Shown one piece after another: positions 8,930 through 17,859 of a stretch of 64,000 bases of DNA. The position numbers and the translations under genes are program-made. The stretch is from Glaciecola sp028401415. GTDB taxonomy: Bacteria; Pseudomonadota; Gammaproteobacteria; Enterobacterales; Alteromonadaceae. The notes beneath the pieces are model-generated. The model was not told the DNA's origin, made no database searches, and was given only the letters and a program-made list of their open reading frames with translations. The stretch covers positions 1,178,001-1,242,000 of the forward strand of contig NZ_CP171821.2 of the NCBI RefSeq assembly GCF_028401415.2, given 5' to 3'. How positions within the stretch are numbered: position 1 is the first letter of the stretch; each line of letters opens with the position of its first letter.

Positions 8930-10357
8930 TTAACGCTGGCTAAGATCAAAGGCAGCTTGAACGGCTAAGCCCCACTTCCTGCTACCGATTTTGGTGTAGC
9001 GCTTAACTTGGTATTGCATCCATTTTTCTAGCGCGAGCGTGTTCCCCATTCGTTCGCGCACCGACATACAAATGTTTCTTAAAATCCAGTAATTATGTCC
9101 AGAGCGATCCATTCTCAGTCGCTTGAGCATGGGCTCATCGCCTGACCTCATTTTGCTAAAAAATGGGGTGTTAGCTTCCACCAAGTCGGGGTTTTGCTTA
9201 AAATCTCGCATAACATTTTTGATGGTTGAGCTACTGGACACACCTAACTCAGCGCGCATTTTCGACCAGTTAGAGGGAAAGTCGTTTTCAAAACTCTTAA
9301 AAAACGGTGTTGTAGAGGTATAGGCCGTATTGTTAATTAGCGTAATGGCAGCCACCTTGTACATATCCATTTTTAAAAAAGCACTGCGAGAACCATAGAG
9401 CGTGCCCACGTATGCGTCCTTGAAAGGTGCGGTTGAGTCTATGCTTACCGCCCTCGAATTACGCAACATATGTCCGATTAAAGCCACTAAAATCGGCGTT
9501 CCAACGCCTAATATATGAATGGGTAAATTGTCTTCCAAGCCATCATTGGCGCCAAGGGTAATCGCAGTAGAGACTAAATATGGTTCGGGGAGCTTTTCAT
9601 TAAACCTAATATTTTTCCCATTAAAATTCATTTCAGTGATCCAGCGTTTGCTCTTCATTGGACCGCCATAACTTATTGCAATGCCATCTGCCGGCGTTTG
9701 TAATTGCTTTGCCCCTTGAAAAGCGCTCGCATAGTCGTAAGCGTGAAGGACTAAAAACTGATGAGTGCCCTGCAATTCTTCATGCTTACCGAAGGCGCCT
9801 GCACGCTGCTGCTTAAAAATCTCTTGGGTCTTTTTCTGGCGGGCTTTAATCGACGCCGCTTTCGGTTTAAAAATAGGGTGCGTAAGCCCGCACATCATCA
9901 GCACTGGAATCACGTAGTCCTCCAAGCCAATGATATAATCTGGATTAATTAAGGTTTGCGTTGCAATAATTTGATTAAAATCCGCTGACTGGAAATCTAA
10001 GTCGCACTGCGCCTCAATTTCAGCGATTAACGCCAGCCTTTCACTCAAGGTTTGCTCGCTTATCGCTCCATCCTCTTCTTGCTCGTCAAGCGCCTTGTTT
10101 AGGATAGTTTCGCCTCGCTGTTCAAAAGTCTTAGCGATAGCGCTCATTCTTGAGAAGTTGCCATTGTCACTGACCAAAAGATTTCGACGCGCTTTCACCC
10201 ACTTTGCACGAGCGACCTGTTCGGTGTTGGAGTATTGATCAGACAGCAAATACGCTTCACGCTTCAGCGTAATGGGGTGTGCTTCGCTTGCAGTAACTTC
10301 TTGCAAGTTAGAGACAAATATAAACTTATCTCTTTTGTAGCGAGGTATGTCAGGCAT
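8930..10357 (-). CDS. divergent tRNA-guanine transglycosylase (TGT) superfamily protein
   Basis: 475 residues. Several stretches line up in order with the TGT fold. LLVSDNGNFSRM (D64) sits where TGT has ILTDSGG-. NPDYIIGLEDY (139-148) matches the substrate-binding segment ending in FDE. FLVLHAY then ISYGGP (about 201-233) matches the GIQQG and VGGL strands. HILGVGTP (281-288) followed by VSIDSTAPFKDA (D307) matches LMGVG-P and the nucleophile segment FDCVLPTR. The family exchanges guanine for 7-deazaguanines in tRNA (Tgt, ArcTGT) or DNA (DpdA). The usual GG after the first Asp is changed to NGN, and no CxCxxC zinc site is visible, so this is not the housekeeping enzyme. The target (tRNA, DNA or other) cannot be told from sequence. 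A promoter lies about 140 bp upstream. Confidence 0.72.
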   Translation of the reverse strand: MPDIPRYKRDKFIFVSNLQEVTASEAHPITLKREAYLLSDQYSNTEQVARAKWVKARRNLLVSDNGNFSRMSAIAKTFEQRGETILNKALDEQEEDGAISEQTLSERLALIAEIEAQCDLDFQSADFNQIIATQTLINPDYIIGLEDYVIPVLMMCGLTHPIFKPKAASIKARQKKTQEIFKQQRAGAFGKHEELQGTHQFLVLHAYDYASAFQGAKQLQTPADGIAISYGGPMKSKRWITEMNFNGKNIRFNEKLPEPYLVSTAITLGANDGLEDNLPIHILGVGTPILVALIGHMLRNSRAVSIDSTAPFKDAYVGTLYGSRSAFLKMDMYKVAAITLINNTAYTSTTPFFKSFENDFPSNWSKMRAELGVSSSSTIKNVMRDFKQNPDLVEANTPFFSKMRSGDEPMLKRLRMDRSGHNYWILRNICMSVRERMGNTLALEKWMQYQVKRYTKIGSRKWGLAVQAAFDLSQR

Positions 10358-10784
10358 GCTTATCTCTCACGTTGACCAAGGCAGCGCAAACATTGTTGAA
10401 AGGTCAACTACGACAAGCACATATTCCAAGACGTCTGAGAAATAAAATTAGAAGATATGTTAAGCAGACAAGAGCAAGCAATGCTCCGCTTAACACAATA
10501 TTAACAATTGTTCATATTTTGTACAACGCTTTGCGCAACAAGACCTCGTGCAGGCGCTTAAGCGTCAGAAAGCTAAAGGAATTTAGATGAAGATAATCTA
10601 TTAGATGAGAAAAAAGAGCGACAGTATCTCGCTGTTAGAATGAGAATGAAAAACTCGGTTTCTACTCACATTATTTCAGTAAATTCTGAAGCGTACTGGT
10701 CGATTGCACAAAAACTTGCTTAGATCGGTAAAAACAATGTGCCTTGCTACCGCGCTAGAAGTTTATGGAACACAACGCTAAGTA
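10358..10784. other. 427-bp gene-free region upstream of the TGT-like cassette
   Basis: No supported gene on either strand between the TGT-like gene and purF, which converge in transcription direction (both minus, purF end to cassette start). A plus-strand open frame at 10372-10590 is short, very basic and not family-like. The region holds the cassette promoter (10498-10526) and a roughly 130-base untranslated leader. The rest (10530-10784) is AT-rich and unexplained. Confidence 0.5.
10498..10526 (-). promoter_or_regulatory. sigma70-like promoter of the TGT-like cassette with palindromic spacer
   Basis: On the minus strand a -35 TTGTAC (10521-10526) is followed after 17 bp by a -10 TAATAT (10498-10503). 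The spacer contains the perfect palindrome AACAATTGTT, a possible operator. The start codon of the TGT-like gene is about 140 bp downstream. Confidence 0.5.
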
Positions 10785-12305
10785 TCACTCGTTATCCATA
10801 TTGTGCATTTCTAAATTACTCAACTCTGCCTGAAAAGTTAAAGCTGACTTTGAGGACTCACCGCGCGCTTTATCGATTCTCTCTAAGTAATCGTGATCGA
10901 TATCTCCCGTCACATACTTTCCATCGAATACCGAGGTCTCAAATTGTGAAATACTTGGGTTTTCTTCTTTCACCGCATCAACCAAGTCTTCGATATCTTG
11001 GAAGATTAATCCGTCTGCTTTTATGCATTCACATATTTGTTCAATTTCGCGTCCATACGCAATGAGTTCGTTTGCCGAGGGCATATCTATGCCATATACA
11101 TTAGGGAAGCGAATTTCCGGTGCTGCCGAAGCAAAATAGACTTTATTGGCTCCAGATTCACGCGCCATCTCAATGATTTGCTCTGAGGTCGTGCCGCGAA
11201 CGATGCTGTCATCCACTAACAATACATTTTTCCCTTTAAATTCTGAAGGGATCGCATTGAGCTTTCGGCGCACTGACTTACGGCGCATTTTTTGGCCTGG
11301 CATAATGAAAGTGCGGCCTATGTAGCGGTTTTTCACAAAGCCCTGACGATAAGGTAAATCAAGCGTATTCGCTATTTGAAGCGCCACATCCATTGAGGTT
11401 TCAGGGATGGGGATCACAACATCAATATCAACATTTTCCCATTCTCGTTTAATCTTTTCACCAAGCTTACGCCCCATATTGACACGGGATGCATATACCG
11501 AAACCCCGTCGATAAAGCTGTCAGGGCGGGCAAAATAGACAAATTCAAATATACAAGGGTGACACGCTGCCTTGCTCGCGCACTGTTTGGTGTGAAGCTC
11601 TCCGTTTTCAGTCACATACACAGCTTCACCAGGTGCCACATCGCGTATAAAGGTAAAGCCTACCGCGTCAAGTGCAACACTTTCTGAGGCAACCATGTAC
11701 TCGTCGCCTTTTTCAGTAACGCGTTTGCCCAGCACGAGTGGGCGAATGCCGTGCGGGTCCCTAAACGCGACCATACCCTGCCCGATAATGGCAGCGACAA
11801 CCGCATAAGCGCCTCTTATCGCGCTGTGAACACGCTCAACCGCAGCGAATATTTCATCAGGGTGTATGGTTAAATCTGCCGTTTCATGCAAAGCGTGGGC
11901 AAATATATTGAGTAACAATTCAGAGTCTGAGCTTGTGTTTATATGCCTGCGAGCAATCTTAAACACGTCTTGTTGCAATTGATGTGAATTTGTCAGATTG
12001 CCATTGTGAGCAAACGCAATGCCAAAGGGAGAATTAACATAAAAGGGCTGTGCTTCGGCAGAATCTGAACTACCAGCGGTGGGGTAACGGCAGTGACCAA
12101 TACCCACGTTACCCGTTAAGCGCTTCATGTGTCGGGTGTGGAAAACATCACGTACTAAGCCATTTGCTTTTCGCAAATTAAACATGTCGTTTTCAATGGT
12201 CATAATGCCCGCGGCATCTTGGCCGCGATGCTGCAGCACAATCAGTGCGTCGTAAATTGATTGATTGACAGGCTCTTTCCCTACAATACCGACGATGCCA
12301 CACAT
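10785..12305 (-). CDS. purF: amidophosphoribosyltransferase
   Basis: PurF makes 5-phosphoribosylamine from PRPP and glutamine, the first committed step of purine synthesis. The 506-residue protein begins MCGIVGI, exposing the catalytic Cys2 of the class II glutaminase domain (about 1-235; SDSAEAQPF and AHNGNLTN visible). The C-terminal phosphoribosyltransferase domain has the PRPP loop in VLLVDDSIVRGTTS (about 365-378). Length and motifs match the family. It is the last gene of the conserved minus-strand block accD-folC-dedD-cvpA-purF and lies 71 bp after cvpA. Confidence 0.97.
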   Translation of the reverse strand: MCGIVGIVGKEPVNQSIYDALIVLQHRGQDAAGIMTIENDMFNLRKANGLVRDVFHTRHMKRLTGNVGIGHCRYPTAGSSDSAEAQPFYVNSPFGIAFAHNGNLTNSHQLQQDVFKIARRHINTSSDSELLLNIFAHALHETADLTIHPDEIFAAVERVHSAIRGAYAVVAAIIGQGMVAFRDPHGIRPLVLGKRVTEKGDEYMVASESVALDAVGFTFIRDVAPGEAVYVTENGELHTKQCASKAACHPCIFEFVYFARPDSFIDGVSVYASRVNMGRKLGEKIKREWENVDIDVVIPIPETSMDVALQIANTLDLPYRQGFVKNRYIGRTFIMPGQKMRRKSVRRKLNAIPSEFKGKNVLLVDDSIVRGTTSEQIIEMARESGANKVYFASAAPEIRFPNVYGIDMPSANELIAYGREIEQICECIKADGLIFQDIEDLVDAVKEENPSISQFETSVFDGKYVTGDIDHDYLERIDKARGESSKSALTFQAELSNLEMHNMDNE

Positions 12306-12376
12306 ATTTTATAAAACCCTGTTGTCACTTAAAAATGCGCATTAGCTGTGTAAACAGCTGATGCATAATTCGCGCA

Positions 12377-12865
12377 CTATGCGCCAGAAAGAAAACTTGA
12401 GCTTCCTTCCACATATTCAAAAAACCATTCAATGATAAATGCAAATTCAGGAACGAGAATAGATGCCTGCCACCAAGCAGATGAGGCCGCTGGCGTGAAT
12501 GTATCTAAAAAGAATAGTCCTGCGCTGATTATCAATACGCCTCTAAGCGCGCCAAAAACCGCGCCAAGCACTCTGTCGGTGCCAGATAAACCTGTGGCTT
12601 TTACGAGCTGAGAAATCACGTAATTTATGAGCGCGCCTGTGATTAACGTGCCAATGAACAAAATGGCAATGGCGACGCCGTTGCGAAACATTGTATCGTT
12701 TATTTGTGTGAGATATTCTGCAAGAGAGAGATAAAACTGGCTGGCAATAAAAAACGCCGAAATCCAGATAACAAGTGAAATTGCTTCTTTGACGAACCCT
12801 CTAACGACACTGATAATCGCAGAAAATGCGATAATGCCAATGATAGTAAAATCAAACCAGTTCAT
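12377..12865 (-). CDS. cvpA: CvpA family inner-membrane protein
   Basis: CvpA is a small inner-membrane protein linked to colicin V export and envelope stress; here 162 residues with four hydrophobic segments. I place the start at the ATG at 12865 (MNWFDFTIIGIIAFSAI), which matches the family's usual first residues. A longer frame to 12928 adds 21 residues not seen in the family and would overlap the stop region of dedD. The motif SVVRGFVKEA after the first helix and the Gly-rich segment DRVLGAVFGALRG are characteristic. Its position between dedD and purF is conserved in gammaproteobacteria. Confidence 0.9.
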   Translation of the reverse strand: MNWFDFTIIGIIAFSAIISVVRGFVKEAISLVIWISAFFIASQFYLSLAEYLTQINDTMFRNGVAIAILFIGTLITGALINYVISQLVKATGLSGTDRVLGAVFGALRGVLIISAGLFFLDTFTPAASSAWWQASILVPEFAFIIEWFFEYVEGSSSFLSGA

Positions 12866-12934
12866 GGATGTGAACGTTCCCGACGACGGACATTTTAGCT
12901 TTCGGTTAAGTGGCGCGAAGTTTATCAAATAACC

Positions 12935-13591
12935 TTATTGAGCGCTAACCTCAAATTCAGTTATTTTTCCTTTTAAGTTTGTCAGTTCTTGCAGGCGAGG
13001 AAGCGCTTGTTCCAGCGGCTCTCTTTGCAGCTCAGGCCCAACAAAAACTTTATTTAATACGCCAACGCTAGTTTCAACCGGTCGGCTAAAGGCGCGATAT
13101 CCCTCACCCTGTAGAGTGGCAATCAACTCTTTGACGTTTTTTTCATAGCGGAAGCTGCCTAATTGAATGACCCATCCAGAATCCTGCACAACAGCGTCGT
13201 TAGGAGTCGAGCTTGGTATAGTTGCATCTTGCTCAGGGCTTGGTTCATCTAAGGACACTTGCGCTTGCTCGCTTACTTCGCTGATATCATTAGATGGTGC
13301 TTGAGAGGCAGCATCAAGAGATCCTTCCTCTGACGCTCTATCCTCTGGCGCAATGTCATCTAGTGCTTGTTCATCAATAAGCTCTACCGGTCTGTCGAGC
13401 TTTTCATCTAATAAGGCTTGCGGAAAGGGCTCAACTTCTTCTATTTGCATTGCGGGTGGCGCGTCAGGTATGTCAACAAATTCGGCGCTGGATTGCGCCT
13501 TTTCGCCATCGAGCACTTCTGGCAGCACTATCACGACTAATGCGACAACAATAATTGTTCCAACTAATCTGTTTTGTAACGCTGCATTCAT
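12935..13591 (-). CDS. dedD: DedD-like SPOR-domain cell-division protein
   Basis: A bitopic membrane protein with one N-terminal helix (about residues 9-27, GTIIVVALVVIVLPEVLDG), a long acidic Pro/Glu/Ser-rich linker and a C-terminal SPOR domain (from about residue 135; WVIQLGSFRYEKNVKEL). SPOR domains bind denuded glycan strands at the division septum. I choose the ATG at 13591, giving MNAALQNRLVG, which is the usual family start. An upstream TTG at 13603 would overlap folC by 10 bases. The gene follows folC and precedes cvpA, the standard arrangement. Confidence 0.9.
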   Translation of the reverse strand: MNAALQNRLVGTIIVVALVVIVLPEVLDGEKAQSSAEFVDIPDAPPAMQIEEVEPFPQALLDEKLDRPVELIDEQALDDIAPEDRASEEGSLDAASQAPSNDISEVSEQAQVSLDEPSPEQDATIPSSTPNDAVVQDSGWVIQLGSFRYEKNVKELIATLQGEGYRAFSRPVETSVGVLNKVFVGPELQREPLEQALPRLQELTNLKGKITEFEVSAQ

Positions 13592-13593
13592 AT

Positions 13594-14922
13594 TTACTGC
13601 CAATCTAAGCCTAAAACGTGCGCGGCATTCGCCACCGTGACAAAGGATCCAACCGCTACAATAATATCAGCAATCGATGCTTGTTTAATAGCACTATTAA
13701 GCGCGCCCTCTACACTGTCAAATGCGCTAATGAGCTCGCCGTAAGCACACACATCTGTCGCAAGAATATTTTGCAATACTGCGCCCTGTTCGCCTCGCGA
13801 GCCTGGCAGTGATGCACAATACCATTTCACTTCACCCTGCCCATTGATACGATTTAGCGCAAGCAAAGTTTGCTTGATGTTTTTATCTTTAAGCATACCC
13901 ACTACAATATGACAGCGCTCAAAGCGATAAGTGCAAAGCACAGATACTAAGTAATTAGCAGATGCCTCATTATGTGCAACGTCTAAAAGAATATTAGCGG
14001 CGTGTTCACCGCCCTCTATAAGCTGCGCGCGACCCGGTAAACGAGTTTGCGCGATAAGCCTCGCAATGCCTTGACTGTCGACTAAACATTCATTCAGCGC
14101 CTCGCCTCGCTTAGTCTTCTTCGTTTGCTTAAGTAAGTCCTGGATGCTCCACAGCGAAGCTAATGCAGTCATGACATTCTGCTGTGGAATGTGGCGTTGT
14201 GACCAAGCGTAGTCAAAGGTTTTTCCTGCAAACTTTATGTGGCCTTTGCTCGGTGAAGTTAAGAAAAAATCTGTGTCGCGCCTGAGCACTGCCTTAGTTT
14301 TTTCGTTAATCGCATTTTCAGCATCAACGAAACGGTCCGCATAGCCAATTACCACGCGTTTGTGTGCTTTTACAATACCGGCTTTTTCTAACGCAATCTC
14401 CTCTAGCGTATCGCCAAGATAGTCTTGATGGTCCAAACCGATGCTTGTCAGCACCGCTAAATCCGCATCCACGATATTAGTCGCGTCCAACCTGCCGCCT
14501 AAACCCACTTCTAACAAAATAATATCTGGCTTAAAATCATTAAATATGAGCAATGCCCCAAGCGTTGCATACTCAAAGTAGGTGAGGCTAATGCTGCTTT
14601 TAGCGCGCTCTATTCGCTCAAAAGCATTAATGATTTGATAATCAGCGCATTCATCTTGATTAAGTCTAATGCGCTCATTGAAACGTAAAATATGAGGTGA
14701 ACTGTATACGCCAAGGCTCAAGCCAACTGATGCGCATACAGTCTCAATCATCCGGCAAGTGGTGCCCTTGCCATTGGTGCCGGCAACGCCAACCACAATA
14801 CAATCGCTGAAGTCGAGCTTAAGGCGGTTAGCCACTTCGCCCACTCGTGACAAGCCCATATCAATCTCGCTCGGATGGCTTGCTTGAATATGGCTTAGCC
14901 ATTCAGTAAGAGACCGCTTCAT
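13594..14922 (-). CDS. folC: bifunctional dihydrofolate synthase / folylpolyglutamate synthase
   Basis: FolC adds glutamate to dihydropteroate and then further glutamates to folates, in the cytoplasm. The 442-residue protein belongs to the Mur ligase family: the ATP-binding loop VVGVAGTNGKGTTC (about 41-55), ILLEVGLGGRLDATN (about 135-150) and LLDVAHNEAS (about 315) are visible. The start MKRSLTEWL fits the family. It lies 24 bp after accD in the conserved block and is followed directly by dedD, so it is probably part of one operon. Confidence 0.96.
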   Translation of the reverse strand: MKRSLTEWLSHIQASHPSEIDMGLSRVGEVANRLKLDFSDCIVVGVAGTNGKGTTCRMIETVCASVGLSLGVYSSPHILRFNERIRLNQDECADYQIINAFERIERAKSSISLTYFEYATLGALLIFNDFKPDIILLEVGLGGRLDATNIVDADLAVLTSIGLDHQDYLGDTLEEIALEKAGIVKAHKRVVIGYADRFVDAENAINEKTKAVLRRDTDFFLTSPSKGHIKFAGKTFDYAWSQRHIPQQNVMTALASLWSIQDLLKQTKKTKRGEALNECLVDSQGIARLIAQTRLPGRAQLIEGGEHAANILLDVAHNEASANYLVSVLCTYRFERCHIVVGMLKDKNIKQTLLALNRINGQGEVKWYCASLPGSRGEQGAVLQNILATDVCAYGELISAFDSVEGALNSAIKQASIADIIVAVGSFVTVANAAHVLGLDWQ

Positions 14923-14946
14923 CAGCGCACTAGGAAGAGTCGTTAG

Positions 14947-15885
14947 TTAATCGGGCTTGGGATTAGAAACGGGTGTATTGCTTAAATCGGGCAGCTCTTC
15001 GGCACTTTGAACTTTTCCACCAGTACTATGTCCAGTACTGGCTGAGTTGCCTTGAAGCTTGCTCAAAATACGATAAAGTGTATCGCGCATTTCTCGCCTA
15101 TCCACAATCATATCGATTGCGCCTTTCTCTAATAAAAACTCGCTACGCTGGAAGCCTTCTGGAAGTTTTTCACGCACCGTTTGTTCGATTACCCTGGGCC
15201 CCGCAAACCCGATCAGGGCTTTTGGTTCAGCAATATTAATGTCACCCAGCATCGCTAGACTTGCCGATACACCGCCCATGGTTGGGTCGGTTAATACAGA
15301 TATATAAGGCAGACCCTTTTTACTTAGACGTGCAAGTGCTGCGCTCGTTTTGGCCATTTGCATGAGTGATAGCAAAGCCTCCTGCATGCGTGCACCGCCA
15401 CTGGTAGAGAAACAAATCAAAGGCAAATTATGCTCTAAACAGGCATTCACCGCTTCAACAAAACGTGCGCCGACTACCGATGCCATCGAGCCACCGAGAA
15501 AAGAAAACTCAAAACATGCTATCACCACAGGCATGCCATTCATTGTTCCTTTCATCACCACCAATGCATCTTTCTCTTTTGTCGCTTTTTGTGCACTGCT
15601 TATGCGGTCTTTATACTTTTTAGAATCTTTAAATTTCAACACGTCTTGGGGTTCGAAGCTCGCACCAAGCTCTTCCCTATCTTTACTATCAAGAATCGAA
15701 TTGATGCGCGCTCGCGCGGTAATTCTCATGTGATGACCACATTTGGGACACACTTCAAACAGCTTCTCAAGCTCGGTTTTATAGAGCACAGCGTTACATG
15801 AGCCGCATTTTGTCCAAATCCCCTCAGGTACATTACTCTTAATTGAAGAGTTTGTTTTTGGCAGTATCTTTTCGATCCAGCTCAT
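14947..15885 (-). CDS. accD: acetyl-CoA carboxylase carboxyltransferase, beta subunit
   Basis: AccD with AccA transfers the carboxyl group from biotin to acetyl-CoA, giving malonyl-CoA for fatty acid synthesis. The 312-residue protein has the N-terminal four-cysteine zinc ribbon (CGSCN at about 27-31 and CPKCGHH at about 46-52) and the crotonase-like core with STSGGARMQEA and PTMGGVSAS. The C-terminal tail after about residue 285 is low in complexity and not conserved. Start ATG at 15885 follows a GGGA ribosome site. It is the first gene of the minus-strand block. Confidence 0.97.
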   Translation of the reverse strand: MSWIEKILPKTNSSIKSNVPEGIWTKCGSCNAVLYKTELEKLFEVCPKCGHHMRITARARINSILDSKDREELGASFEPQDVLKFKDSKKYKDRISSAQKATKEKDALVVMKGTMNGMPVVIACFEFSFLGGSMASVVGARFVEAVNACLEHNLPLICFSTSGGARMQEALLSLMQMAKTSAALARLSKKGLPYISVLTDPTMGGVSASLAMLGDINIAEPKALIGFAGPRVIEQTVREKLPEGFQRSEFLLEKGAIDMIVDRREMRDTLYRILSKLQGNSASTGHSTGGKVQSAEELPDLSNTPVSNPKPD

Positions 15886-15974
15886 GGCAGCGATCCCTTT
15901 TTAGAATTCTTGACTGTTGTGTGCAGCATTTACAATGCACGTACTATAAATGATAGCACTGATTAATTGAAGGG

Positions 15975-16628
15975 CTAAGTGCTTGATTTAGGTAGGTCAA
16001 ACAATAGGCTTAAGCATGTATCGACATGTTTGTTGATCACAGATTCATCATCAGCCGATTGACCACTGATAAGTTTAAATTCAGGCGCAAGAATAAAGGG
16101 AGAGGCAACCGCAGACGCTAGGATGTATTTTGCATGCATAATATCGACTTTTTTGAAGGTACCTGCATTTTGCGCTTGCTCAATAATATTCATAATCAGA
16201 TGACTATGATGACGCTGATGAGTATCAACAAGCCACTCTAGCCTGTCGCTCTGCTGCATGCCTTCAAGAAAAAGCAAACGCATGTATTCTGGCGCTGAAG
16301 CGGTAGACTTTATATATCCAGTTAGTAAAGCGCGAAGATACGCTTCACCACTTAGACCTTTCAAAGTGTCAAACAAATGCTCTAAAGCAGCATCTAAGCG
16401 CGCAAAAACGTCATTGACACACGCTTTCCACAAGCCTTCTTTATTCTTAAAGTGATACACCACCAAGGGCACTTTTACCGAGGCATCGCTTGCTATATCG
16501 CTCAGCGAAGTGCCGGTAAACCCGATGCTAAAGAAGCGCGCGCTAGCGGCATCTTTAATAGCCTGTTGGGTGAACTTTTTTCCCTGAGCTCTGGTCATGG
16601 ATGCCGGCGTCGGCATGTTCGATTTCAT
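15975..16628 (-). CDS. TetR-family regulator
   Basis: A 217-residue TetR/AcrR repressor. The N-terminal helix-turn-helix is seen at about residues 22-66: AIKDAASARFFSIGFTGTSL, then DIASDASVKVPLVVYHFKNKEGL. The C-terminal ligand domain is not assignable. It is divergent from the membrane hydroxylase gene at 16794, and a near-perfect palindrome lies between the two, so it most likely represses itself and the hydroxylase (perhaps also the receptor downstream). A lipid-type ligand would suit the neighbour but is not shown by sequence. Confidence 0.88.
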   Translation of the reverse strand: MKSNMPTPASMTRAQGKKFTQQAIKDAASARFFSIGFTGTSLSDIASDASVKVPLVVYHFKNKEGLWKACVNDVFARLDAALEHLFDTLKGLSGEAYLRALLTGYIKSTASAPEYMRLLFLEGMQQSDRLEWLVDTHQRHHSHLIMNIIEQAQNAGTFKKVDIMHAKYILASAVASPFILAPEFKLISGQSADDESVINKHVDTCLSLLFDLPKSST

Positions 16629-16692
16629 TTGTTTACCTAATCTCTACTCGCGTTTGCACGCGTAAATCTTTTCAAAAAATTCATGATGATAT

Positions 16693-16726
16693 TTTTTCAT
16701 TGACAAACTAGTCAGTCAATGAAAAA
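16693..16726. promoter_or_regulatory. palindromic operator candidate for the TetR regulator
   Basis: Perfect 12-bp arms TTTTTCATTGAC (16693-16704) and GTCAATGAAAAA (16715-16726) flank a 10-bp middle with a central ACTAGT; only the two bases on each side of ACTAGT break the symmetry. The site lies between the divergent TetR gene and the hydroxylase gene, the classic position of a TetR operator. Confidence 0.7.
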
Positions 16727-16793
16727 CTTCAACTGACATGAGATTAACATCTTTGTTACAAATCGATCCAAAAAAAATTGACGAGATACACGC

Positions 16794-17717
16794 ATGCAAG
16801 AAGATGCTGTCGGAGTACTAAACTTTATATATTCACTTGCCGAAACGGGAGAACTGTTTACGGTATTGTTATTTACGTACTTATCAATGATAGCGATAGA
16901 ACGCTTGTTATACATCTGGCTCAAACCGAAAGAGTATAACGACAAAGACGGCCTTTACAGCATGGGGGTATCCACGCTCACGTCTATATCTCAATCTCTT
17001 ATATTTGCTGCACTCTTCGTTGCTATCTACATTTTTGTCTATGAAAATTTTAGACTGTTCGACATGCCAAACCTCTGGTGGGCTTGGGTCGTTATTTTTT
17101 TGCTTCACGACTTTGCTTATTACGTCGACCATTACATTAGCCATCGCGTAGGTTTTTTCTGGGCATTTCACCATGTTCATCATTCATCTAACGAGATTAA
17201 TATTACTACGGCGGCCAGAGGTTTTTTGTTGGGACAGCTCGCACAACCTGCCTACTTTTTGCTTCCGCTGATGGGTGTCGATTTAATTCAACTCGCTATC
17301 GTCGCCTTTTTCAAAAATCTTTGGGGTATTTTTAATCATACCCGTTTAGTCAATAAGATGGGGGTGTTAGAACAGTTTTTGTGCACTCCATCAGTGCACC
17401 GAGTCCACCACGGAACCCAAACTAAATACATCGACAAGAACTACGGTCAAGTTCTGTCTGTCTGGGACAAGATCTTCGGTACCTTTAAAACCGAAGAAGA
17501 GGAGCCAAAGTACGGCTTAGTCACCCCTTTGAATACCTACAACCCAATTGTTGCTCAATTCGCTGGCATTAAAGGCCTCGCGCTTAAAATCAAGCGAGCA
17601 GAAAAGCTTAGCGACAAGATAAAATATTTATACAAACCACCCGGGTGGGATCACATCAGTCAAAGTGAGCAAAGCAGGTACTCTGAAACCGTGCAGCAAG
17701 CAAGCAAACCGGGCTGA
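16794..17717 (+). CDS. membrane di-iron fatty acid/sterol hydroxylase family protein
   Basis: A 307-residue integral membrane oxygenase of the fatty acid hydroxylase/sterol desaturase superfamily. The di-iron histidine clusters are all present: H105 in LLHDFAYY, HYISH (113-117), HHVHH (126-130), H182 in FNHTR and HRVHH (202-206). Hydrophobic segments lie near residues 22-42, 62-83 and 92-105, and between the last two His clusters. The ending YKPPGW resembles the alkylglycerol monooxygenase branch, so an ether lipid, sterol or carotenoid substrate is possible, but it cannot be chosen from sequence. A TetR regulator is divergent, and a TonB-dependent receptor follows on the same strand. Confidence 0.85.
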   Translation: MQEDAVGVLNFIYSLAETGELFTVLLFTYLSMIAIERLLYIWLKPKEYNDKDGLYSMGVSTLTSISQSLIFAALFVAIYIFVYENFRLFDMPNLWWAWVVIFLLHDFAYYVDHYISHRVGFFWAFHHVHHSSNEINITTAARGFLLGQLAQPAYFLLPLMGVDLIQLAIVAFFKNLWGIFNHTRLVNKMGVLEQFLCTPSVHRVHHGTQTKYIDKNYGQVLSVWDKIFGTFKTEEEEPKYGLVTPLNTYNPIVAQFAGIKGLALKIKRAEKLSDKIKYLYKPPGWDHISQSEQSRYSETVQQASKPG

Positions 17718-17859
17718 ATTTTATATTGATTAATTTTGTAGCAAAGCTTTCAGTGCTTTGATGAGTGTTTGCGTGCCTAAATTTAGCGATATTTCGCGCG
17801 CCAGCGGCACTGAGCATTGTTTAAGAACGTCAATTTGTGGCCTTAGAATCGAGGGAATC

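Noticed and set aside
8930..10357. Calling the TGT-like protein DpdA and the cassette a Dpd DNA-modification system
   Set aside because: No other dpd genes or 7-deazaguanine synthesis genes are nearby, and the motifs differ from the usual DSGG; only the superfamily is supported.
10372..10590. 72-codon basic open frame upstream of the TGT-like gene
   Set aside because: No ribosome site, no family-like features, and it overlaps the cassette promoter on the other strand.
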